A stretch of DNA of 64,000 bases from Autumnicola patrickiae (lineage in GTDB: Bacteria > Bacteroidota > Bacteroidia > Flavobacteriales > Flavobacteriaceae): the NCBI RefSeq assembly GCF_031846525.1, contig NZ_JAVRHM010000011.1, positions 1 through 64,000 on the forward strand, in the 5' to 3' direction. Under the pieces are notes generated by a model. The model was not told the DNA's origin and did no database searches. It was given only the letters and a program-made list of their open reading frames with translations. This document shows positions 18,042-24,139 of this stretch, piece by piece (position 1 is the stretch's first letter; each line of letters starts with the position of its first letter). The translations under genes and the position numbers were made by a program.

Positions 18042-18308
18042 TCAAAACATAAAGTAGAAGAAAACAAGTCCAAGAAGAATAAGGAAAATGGCCATTATCA
18101 CGAAAATTTTTAATTGTCGTTGATTATTGCTTGTTCGTAAATTGTTTTTGATTTTCTCCAGGTCTGCTTCAGAAATACGTTTTTCAGAGCCTATTCCTTT
18201 TATTCCTGAACCAGTTGATTTCTGAAACTTTTCAGTTTTAGATTTTCTGCTTCTGCGGTTGTTTTTAATTATAACATTAGCCCCGCTACTACTTCCGCCA
18301 AATCCCAT
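18042..18308 (-). CDS. Small tail-anchored membrane protein of unknown function
   Basis: 88 residues. A Gly/Ser start (MGFGGSSSGANVII) leads into a strongly basic stretch (KNNRRSRKSKTEKFQKS), a charged helix (EADLEKIKNNLRTS) and one C-terminal membrane segment, LKIFVIMAIFLILLGLVFFYFMF, that runs to the end. That predicts a cytoplasmic domain anchored at its C-terminus. I do not recognise the family. The ATG and full-length frame look real because the only hydrophobic block is at the end, as in tail-anchored proteins. Confidence 0.6.
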   Translation of the reverse strand: MGFGGSSSGANVIIKNNRRSRKSKTEKFQKSTGSGIKGIGSEKRISEADLEKIKNNLRTSNNQRQLKIFVIMAIFLILLGLVFFYFMF

Positions 18309-18363
18309 CGTGTAAAATTTTATTCAATATACATAATTTTGATTTAGTTTATAATTTATGTAA

Positions 18364-18388
18364 AGGTCGAAAATTTGCAATTTTCGGC
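18364..18388 (-). repeat. Most symmetrical copy of the dispersed motif
   Basis: AGGTCGAAAATTTGCAATTTTCGGC contains a perfect inverted repeat CGAAAATT-TGC-AATTTTCG. It lies between the divergent genes starting at 18308 and 18640. Confidence 0.6.
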
Positions 18389-18428
18389 ATTCATCTAATA
18401 GAAAGTCATGGCTTTGCAGTTTCTGATT

Positions 18429-18459
18429 TTTGAGTAGTAGGTAAAATTCGGTATATTTG
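18429..18459 (+). promoter_or_regulatory. mtaB promoter
   Basis: TTTG (18429-18432), 19 bases, TATATTTG (18452-18459), both exact consensus matches. Transcription would start near 18466, leaving a leader of about 175 bases before mtaB. Confidence 0.7.
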
Positions 18460-18465
18460 CAGCTT

Positions 18466-18639
18466 CAAAAAACAGGTATTATTGTCCGCCAAACGTGAGA
18501 AGAAATACGGAGTTTTTCACGTGGAGCAGAGTCGAGACGTTAATGGATTCTCGTATTAAGGTTCAGTTTACAAACCAAAAATGGGACTTATTAGCGGATA
18601 TTAAAAAAGGGATTTAAATCCTGGTTAATCGGATATTTT
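18466..18639 (+). other. Long mtaB leader with a hairpin
   Basis: The leader can fold as CCA(aa)CGTGA (18489-18498) with TCACGTGG (18517-18524) around an 18-base loop. A weaker CGAG/CTCG pair follows. A 24-codon open frame lies further downstream in it. I do not recognise a riboswitch family. Confidence 0.35.
18543..18617 (+). CDS. Possible 24-residue leader peptide ahead of mtaB
   Basis: ATG at 18543 opens MDSRIKVQFTNQKWDLLADI followed by KKGI and TAA at 18615-18617, 22 bases before the mtaB ATG. The codons used (AAA, GAT, ATT) match the neighbours. The frame is also open upstream to an in-frame GTG at 18495, which would give 40 residues. I do not recognise the peptide. It may be a chance frame in the leader. 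Confidence 0.25.
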   Translation: MDSRIKVQFTNQKWDLLADIKKGI

Positions 18640-19977
18640 ATGAACAATAAAAAAGTAGCATTTTATACCCTGGGCTGTAAGCTCAATTTTTCAGAAACTT
18701 CCACAATAGCGCGATCTTTTAAAGATGAAGGCTTTAAAAAGGTGGACTTTGACGAAAAAGCTGATATTTATGTTATTAACACTTGTTCTGTAACAGATAA
18801 TGCAGATAAAAGATTTAAAACCATTGTAAAACAGGCCCAGAAGGTTAATGATAACGCTTTTGTAATTGCCGTGGGTTGTTATGCGCAACTAAAACCTGAA
18901 GAACTTGCTGCTGTAGACGGCGTGGATCTGGTTTTGGGTGCTACCGAAAAATTTAAAATTACAGACTATCTTAATGACCTTACCAAAAATGACATGGGAG
19001 AGATTCACTCCTGTGAAATTGAGGAAGCAGATTTTTATGTAGGTTCCTATTCCTTTGGCGATCGTACAAGGGCTTTTCTTAAGGTTCAGGATGGTTGTGA
19101 TTATAAATGTACCTATTGCACAATTCCCCTTGCGCGCGGAATTTCCCGTAGCGATAAACTGGAAAACGTTCTGCACAATGCTGCAGAAATTTCAGCAAAA
19201 GGGATTAAGGAAATTGTGTTAACCGGTGTAAACATCGGGGATTATGGAAAAGGGGAATTCGGCAATAAAAAGCATGAACATACATTCCTGGATCTGGTTA
19301 AATCACTGGATCAAGTTGAAGGTATCGAGCGTTTAAGAATATCTTCTATAGAGCCAAATCTTCTAAAAAATGAGACTATAGATTTTGTGGCGGCAAGTGA
19401 AACTTTTGTTCCGCATTTTCATATTCCTTTGCAAAGCGGAAGCAATTCAATCTTAAAAGCAATGCGCCGCAGATACATGCGCGAAGTCTATGTAAACAGG
19501 GTAGAGCAGATTAAAAACGTAATGCCAGATGCCTGTATTGGCGTAGATGTGATTGTGGGCTTTCCCGGGGAAACAGACGAACATTTTCTGGAGACGTATA
19601 ATTTTTTAAATGATTTGGACATTTCCTATTTACACGTCTTCACTTATTCTGAAAGGGATAATACTCCGGCTGCAGAAATGGTTGGTGCTGTTCCGCTTAA
19701 GGTGAGGAAAAAACGCAGCAAAATGCTTAGGGGACTTTCAGCTAAAAAACGTCGTGCTTTTTATGAAGGTCAGATAGGGAATACAGCAACCGTTCTTTTT
19801 GAAGGAGAAAACAAGAAAGGATATATCCACGGCTTTACAGAAAATTATGTAAAGGTAAAAACTCCGTGGAATCCCGCTCTGGTAAATACTTTACATGAAA
19901 TAAAACTTCAGGAAATAGATAACGACGGCCTCGTAAGAATGGAATTCATTAATGAAGCCGCAGCTGTAGCAGTTTAA
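18640..19977 (+). CDS. mtaB: tRNA t6A37 methylthiotransferase
   Basis: A 445-residue radical-SAM enzyme that adds a methylthio group to t6A at position 37 of ANN-decoding tRNAs. The N-terminal UPF0004 domain carries three cluster cysteines, in GCKLNF (about 13), NTCSVTDNAD (about 50) and VGCYAQ (about 82). The radical-SAM motif is CDYKCTYCTIP (about 150). A C-terminal TRAM-like RNA-binding region follows (VLFEGENKKGYIHGFTENYVKVKTP). The NTCSVTDNADKR pattern points to MtaB rather than MiaB or RimO. Its stop codon overlaps the convergent acetyltransferase stop by 4 bases. Confidence 0.93.
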   Translation: MNNKKVAFYTLGCKLNFSETSTIARSFKDEGFKKVDFDEKADIYVINTCSVTDNADKRFKTIVKQAQKVNDNAFVIAVGCYAQLKPEELAAVDGVDLVLGATEKFKITDYLNDLTKNDMGEIHSCEIEEADFYVGSYSFGDRTRAFLKVQDGCDYKCTYCTIPLARGISRSDKLENVLHNAAEISAKGIKEIVLTGVNIGDYGKGEFGNKKHEHTFLDLVKSLDQVEGIERLRISSIEPNLLKNETIDFVAASETFVPHFHIPLQSGSNSILKAMRRRYMREVYVNRVEQIKNVMPDACIGVDVIVGFPGETDEHFLETYNFLNDLDISYLHVFTYSERDNTPAAEMVGAVPLKVRKKRSKMLRGLSAKKRRAFYEGQIGNTATVLFEGENKKGYIHGFTENYVKVKTPWNPALVNTLHEIKLQEIDNDGLVRMEFINEAAAVAV

Positions 19978-20276
19978 ATATTTATTCCTACCGGAAGTAA
20001 ATCTTTATATTTACTCTTGTTTTTTCGCATGTAACGAGCAATTTCGGGACTCGTAGGCATCACTCTGTTATTGCTTTCCTGAATATCTTCCAGGACAGCT
20101 TCTATAAATTTTTCTATGTAACCCCGTTCCCTAAGATCCTCAGACATATGGAGTTTGGTGAGAAATATTTTGCGTTCCTGTTTAGAATATTCAATAGTTG
20201 CAAGTTCCTCGTTAATTGTAGTTTCATACTGTCTCAGAAATTCGTTGTCCGTAATTTTTAAATCTTCATTATTCAT
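19974..20276 (-). CDS. Small GNAT-fold N-acetyltransferase (COG2388/YjdJ type)
   Basis: 100 residues. The order NEFLRQYET ... LATIEYSKQ ... IFLTKLHMSEDLRERGYIEKFIEAVLEDI ... VMPTSPEIARYMRKNKSKYKDLL matches the compact GNAT family whose usual core is LTHTEVPxxLrGrGxA ... VxPxCPFVxxYIxRHPEYxDL. This places the acetyl-CoA loop at about 50-55. The cysteine of the usual CP motif is Ser here and the HTEV histidine position is altered, so activity is uncertain. It converges on mtaB with a 4-base overlap of stop codons and no terminator between them. Confidence 0.6.
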   Translation of the reverse strand: MNNEDLKITDNEFLRQYETTINEELATIEYSKQERKIFLTKLHMSEDLRERGYIEKFIEAVLEDIQESNNRVMPTSPEIARYMRKNKSKYKDLLPVGINI

Positions 20277-20704
20277 AGTGTAGTTATTTTAGATTGTAGA
20301 CACTCTATAGGAAGAGCAGCTAAAGAAGTCTCTTTAGTAAACAAAGAATAATTTGCTTCCTTTCAAAAGTTTTTTTACTACTTCAAATTATGTACCAATT
20401 CAGAGATCATCAAAGTGTAGATGATTTTGCAGAATATTAAAAGAGTTATACAAAAATAGGGCTTTTAAGATGAAATTAGCATTAATATAAGGCTTTTCTG
20501 AATGAAGTGGTAGAATTGTATTTAGAAAAAGGAGCTATATTTTTTAACTACAATTTGAAAGATCTTCGTTTTTATTTTAATTTCTATTATCTGAAGTTCA
20601 TCTTATTTATTTTTAATATCTGTTTATGAAAGCCAATAAAATAGCAGTAAATTTATGCGCCGATTTAAATTTTAGATTTAAAACATAGTTTTAGGGTGTA
20701 AGGA
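20277..20704. other. AT-rich gap between divergent genes
   Basis: I see no gene, structured RNA or repeat family member here. A small hairpin CTAAAGA-AGTC-TCTTTAG lies near 20320. Promoters for the flanking divergent genes must lie in this gap, but I cannot place them with confidence. Confidence 0.4.
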
Positions 20705-21412
20705 ATGAGTAATAGGGAAGAGGTTTTGCATGTTTATATGATGCCTGGAATGGCAGCAAATTCTGCTATTTTTGAGCATATCAAACTTCCGGAGGAAAGG
20801 TTCGAAGTTCATTATCTGGAATGGCTTATTCCAGATCGCAGGGAAAGTTTGAGGGCTTATGCTTTGAGGATGAATAAGTTTATTCAACATGATAAACCTG
20901 TGCTGATTGGCGTATCTTTTGGCGGGGTTGTTGTGCAGGAAATGAGTAAGTACCTGGATGTGCAGCGGCTTATAATAATTTCCAGCGTGAAGTGCCGGGA
21001 CGAGCTGCCTAACAGAATGCGTTTTGCTGCCAAAACGGGATTTTATAAGCTCGTTCCCACCAGCTTGATGAATTATGTGGATCATTTTGAAAAGATTGCA
21101 ATTGGAGATTTTGCAAAAAAGAGGGCAAGGCTTTATAGGCAGTACTTATCTGTCAATAATAAGATCTATCTGGACTGGGCAATAGAACATATGGTTTTAT
21201 GGGAATGTAACAAGGCTGATGAAAAGGTTGTGCATATTCACGGAGATAAGGATATAATTTTCCCTATTGAACATATCAGTAAATGCATAGTGGTAAAAGG
21301 GGGAACACATATTATGATAATTAATCGCTTCAGGTGGTTTAACAGGTACCTGCCGGAAATTATCCTTACAGGAAAAATGAATAGTAAAGAAAAAATAGAA
21401 GAAAGATTATGA
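20705..21412 (+). CDS. Alpha/beta hydrolase
   Basis: 235 residues of the alpha/beta hydrolase fold. The nucleophile elbow is GVSFGG (about 77), the acid is probably the Asp in HGDKDIIFP (about 180), and the His is in GGTHIMII (about 200). The start YMMPGMAANSAIFEHI supplies the oxyanion loop. No signal peptide is present, so it is cytoplasmic. The substrate is unknown. Its stop overlaps the start of the lytic transglycosylase gene (ATGA), so the two are translationally coupled, which hints at an envelope-related role. Confidence 0.8.
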   Translation: MSNREEVLHVYMMPGMAANSAIFEHIKLPEERFEVHYLEWLIPDRRESLRAYALRMNKFIQHDKPVLIGVSFGGVVVQEMSKYLDVQRLIIISSVKCRDELPNRMRFAAKTGFYKLVPTSLMNYVDHFEKIAIGDFAKKRARLYRQYLSVNNKIYLDWAIEHMVLWECNKADEKVVHIHGDKDIIFPIEHISKCIVVKGGTHIMIINRFRWFNRYLPEIILTGKMNSKEKIEERL

Positions 21413-22368
21413 AGTATATAAAAAATGCACTAATAGTTGTAGGAATCTTATGCGTATGTGCAGTAAGTATTAATGCCGTACAGGAAGCTCCTCAAAATTC
21501 TGAAGCTACCAATCAAACCGATACCGATAACCAAAAAGAAAAAAGCGTTGCTGAAAATTACACTATAAAAGCGCTTCCTGTTCCCACCAATTTGGATTTT
21601 GCCGGGGAAACTGTACCGCTGGAGGATCCCGATGTTTATGAGCGGCTGGACAGGGAATTGCTTGTGAATACCTACTGGCAGTCCAATGCATTTCTGCTGA
21701 TGAAAAGAGCTCAAAAATTCTTCCCTGTTATAGAACCAATTCTTAGAGAAGAAGGTGTTCCAGATGATCTTAAATATATAGCTGTAATAGAAAGCGGACT
21801 CACCCAAGCCGTTTCTCCTGCACGTGCCACTGGATTTTGGCAGATTATGTCTGGTACAGGAAAGGATTACGGACTCGAAATTAACGATAATGTAGACGAA
21901 AGATATCACATAGAGAAATCTACAAGAGTTGCTGCAGAATATCTTAAAAAAGCAAAAGAAAACCTCGGAACATGGACTTTGGCTGCGGCGGCTTATAATG
22001 CAGGTAACCGGGGAATATCAAGACAACTGGAGAGACAGAAGGTTTCAGATTACTACGATTTGCTTTTAGGTGAAGAAACCGGTCGCTATGTTTTCCGGAT
22101 TTTGGCTCTTAAAGAAATTATGAGTGATCCGGCGAAATACGGCTTTCAGTTTGAAGATGATGATTTATACAAGCACATTCCAACCAGAAAAGTAGAAGTT
22201 GATACCGTTGTCCGTAATTTTGCTGATTTTGCGAAGGGATTTGGTATTAATTATAAGATTCTTAAAATCCATAATCCTTGGTTACGTGAAGCTCACCTGA
22301 ACAATGCTTCAAGAAAAAAATACGAAATTGATATTCCTGAAGTTGGAATTTATCCCGCTATAAATTAA
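21409..22368 (+). CDS. Lytic transglycosylase, MltD/SLT type
   Basis: 319 residues with an N-terminal signal or anchor (YIKNALIVVGILCVCAVSINAV) and one SLT domain (about 95-235). It shows the catalytic Glu in AVIESGLTQ, then ATGFWQIMSGTGKDYGL and the AAAAYNAGNRG motif. It cleaves the MurNAc-GlcNAc bond in peptidoglycan, forming anhydro ends. C-terminal residues 240-319 resemble the start of a LysM-type region (FAKGFGINYKILKIHNPWLR) but no full LysM repeat is clear. It overlaps the hydrolase gene by 4 bases. Confidence 0.9.
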   Translation: MKYIKNALIVVGILCVCAVSINAVQEAPQNSEATNQTDTDNQKEKSVAENYTIKALPVPTNLDFAGETVPLEDPDVYERLDRELLVNTYWQSNAFLLMKRAQKFFPVIEPILREEGVPDDLKYIAVIESGLTQAVSPARATGFWQIMSGTGKDYGLEINDNVDERYHIEKSTRVAAEYLKKAKENLGTWTLAAAAYNAGNRGISRQLERQKVSDYYDLLLGEETGRYVFRILALKEIMSDPAKYGFQFEDDDLYKHIPTRKVEVDTVVRNFADFAKGFGINYKILKIHNPWLREAHLNNASRKKYEIDIPEVGIYPAIN

Positions 22369-22376
22369 GAAGATGT

Positions 22377-23078
22377 TTATTGGGATATATCGGCAATATC
22401 CTCTTTATGCACATGGGTAATTAGATGATTGGAGATACCTTCTTCTATTAATTCATAATTTAATTCATAAGATTTTTCTTCAGAGGCATTGTAAGGAAGA
22501 AACACACTTCTTCGAATATCTTCAATTCTTTTATCTCCGGAAATTAGGAAATAGTTTGGCAAACCCAGGGAGTGCTTGAGGTTCTTTATAATGAAAGGAT
22601 CTGAGTTTTTTCTTTCATCCACATATACCACCTTAATGTACTTATTGAACTTTTTAGCAATATCTTTAACCGTACTGAATTTGTCCCAGAAGAGAACAAC
22701 GAAATCTATTTGATCTTTGTATTTATTTGCAAGTTTATTTATTGCGGGAATTTCACCTTTGCCCTGTACGCACCAGGAGGAGTAAGTAATGAGATAAACG
22801 GGTTTTTTAAATTCATATAGCTGTACCGGCTTTTTTCTCAGGTTGTAAAAACGGAAATTGTCAATATAGGAATTCCGAAGAGAATTTTTTACAAGAGAAT
22901 CAAAAAGTGCGCTGCCCCGCTCATAATCATTCACTCGATAGGCATTTCTAGCTTCTTTCTCATACTTCGGTAAATGCATGGCGAGTGCTTCAGAAAAATA
23001 AACCTTATCGTCTTTTTCTGCTTGAGGGCGGCTTATATAGCCTGTTAATAAGAGAAATACGAGTAAAAGTTTCCTCAT
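22377..23078 (-). CDS. Exported thioredoxin-fold protein with a single cysteine
   Basis: 233 residues with a signal peptide (MRKLLLVFLLLTGYISRPQA). From about 85 to 200 a TlpA/redoxin-like fold is visible: KPVYLITYSSWCVQGKGEIPAINKLANKY is the usual beta-strand, active-site turn and helix. A later LGLPNYFLI holds the cis-Pro loop. Only one Cys occurs at the active site (WCVQGK), so it cannot act as a dithiol oxidoreductase. It ends 8 bases from the convergent transglycosylase gene. Confidence 0.7.
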   Translation of the reverse strand: MRKLLLVFLLLTGYISRPQAEKDDKVYFSEALAMHLPKYEKEARNAYRVNDYERGSALFDSLVKNSLRNSYIDNFRFYNLRKKPVQLYEFKKPVYLITYSSWCVQGKGEIPAINKLANKYKDQIDFVVLFWDKFSTVKDIAKKFNKYIKVVYVDERKNSDPFIIKNLKHSLGLPNYFLISGDKRIEDIRRSVFLPYNASEEKSYELNYELIEEGISNHLITHVHKEDIADISQ

Positions 23079-23214
23079 GCACTTTGTTATAAATAAGCAA
23101 GTACAAAGTTACTTAAAGGAAAGGGAGGAAGGAAAAATTCTCGTCAAAGGGTCTATATATTAGCTAAAAGACCTAACGAATTATCAAAGAAAATATAAGA
23201 TGGGAAGGAGCCTG

Positions 23215-23730
23215 TTAAATCTTCTTCATTTGCTGATTCATCATTTTTATCTGATCTTTCAGCATTCCGTGGGTATCCAGTTTTTTTGCTTCAGCAAGTA
23301 GGTTAGTAGCTTCTCTTTTTCTTCTTTTTGTCATTGCAATTCCCGCCAGGTTTAGTTTTGCCATTGCAAGGTCCTGTGACATAGAAAGTCCCAGGCGAAT
23401 AGCTTTCTTAAAATACTTCTCTGCCTGGGTAATATTTGTCTGGGAAATCATTAATCCGTGTAGGTACCAATAATATCCCTGTTGCTTTTTGGTAAGGGCA
23501 CTTTCAGGATCTTTTATTTTGTCCAACCATTTTTTTGCACCTACAAAGTCCTGTTTTCTCAGTCTTAAAAAAGCAAGCAGTATAATTTCATTTTTAAAGT
23601 AAAGGAAAACGAAGATGCCGGCAAGTAGGATAAACATAATCCCGTTTCCTATATTACCTTCAAAGAATTGCCAGAAGGCAAGAACAATAATGATTCCTGC
23701 TAAGACTAGTTTTATATTTTTGTTGAACAT
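23215..23730 (-). CDS. Membrane-anchored TPR protein
   Basis: 171 residues. Two closely spaced N-terminal membrane helices (LVLAGIIIVLAFWQFFEG and IGNGIMFILLAGIFVFLYF, about 7-45) precede a helical cytoplasmic domain. Tetratricopeptide-style pairs are visible (YYWYLHGLMISQTNITQAEKYFKKAIRLG, about 87-115, and LNLAGIAMTKRRKREATNLLAEAKKL). TPR domains bind partner proteins; the partner is unknown. The gene stands alone on the minus strand, divergent from rpmH. Confidence 0.7.
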   Translation of the reverse strand: MFNKNIKLVLAGIIIVLAFWQFFEGNIGNGIMFILLAGIFVFLYFKNEIILLAFLRLRKQDFVGAKKWLDKIKDPESALTKKQQGYYWYLHGLMISQTNITQAEKYFKKAIRLGLSMSQDLAMAKLNLAGIAMTKRRKREATNLLAEAKKLDTHGMLKDQIKMMNQQMKKI

Positions 23731-23793
23731 GTTCCCGTGGTTTTACAGGCGGCAAAGGTAATAAAAACAATTCAAAATTATTTTAAATTTGTA

Positions 23794-23824
23794 TTTGTAA
23801 GACTTAAAAAGCTTTGTATATTTG
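23794..23824 (+). promoter_or_regulatory. rpmH promoter
   Basis: TTTG (23794-23797), 19 bases, TATATTTG (23817-23824): exact consensus boxes at canonical spacing, about 59 bases before the ATG. Confidence 0.75.
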
Positions 23825-23882
23825 CACGCAGTTTTAAGGACTGCTTTAAAAAAGATTTCACAGAAGATTAAAGATATTCAAA

Positions 23883-24041
23883 ATGAAAAGAACGTTTCAA
23901 CCATCTAAGAGAAGAAGAAAAAACAAGCATGGCTTTAGAGAGCGTATGGCAAGTGTAAACGGTAGAAAAGTCCTTGCCAGAAGAAGGGCTAAAGGCAGAA
24001 AGAAATTATCTGTATCTTCTGAGAACCGACACAAACATTAA
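23883..24041 (+). CDS. rpmH: 50S ribosomal protein L34
   Basis: A 52-residue, very basic protein: MKRTFQPSKRRRKNKHGFRE, then RMASVNGRKVLARRRAKGRK and a short tail ending NRHKH. The family signature is full length. It has its own promoter and terminator and precedes carB. The usual rpmH neighbours (rnpA, dnaA) are absent. Confidence 0.95.
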   Translation: MKRTFQPSKRRRKNKHGFRERMASVNGRKVLARRRAKGRKKLSVSSENRHKH

Positions 24042-24064
24042 TGATTTTTTGATATTAAATAATA

Positions 24065-24096
24065 AAGGTGTTACTTTTTAAGTAACGCCTTTTTTT
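24065..24096 (+). terminator. rpmH terminator
   Basis: AAGGTGTTACTT ... AAGTAACGCCTT forms a 12 bp stem with one G:T pair, followed by a run of T residues, about 25 bases past the stop. Confidence 0.8.
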
Positions 24097-24139
24097 ATAC
24101 CCAATAGCTTCTTATTTTTATATTCAAAACCTTAGTTAA

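Noticed and set aside
18466..18639. tmRNA, SRP RNA or a tRNA in the mtaB leader
   Set aside because: None of the hallmark sequences (tRNA-like ends, TTCRA loop, SRP GGAAG loops) is present.
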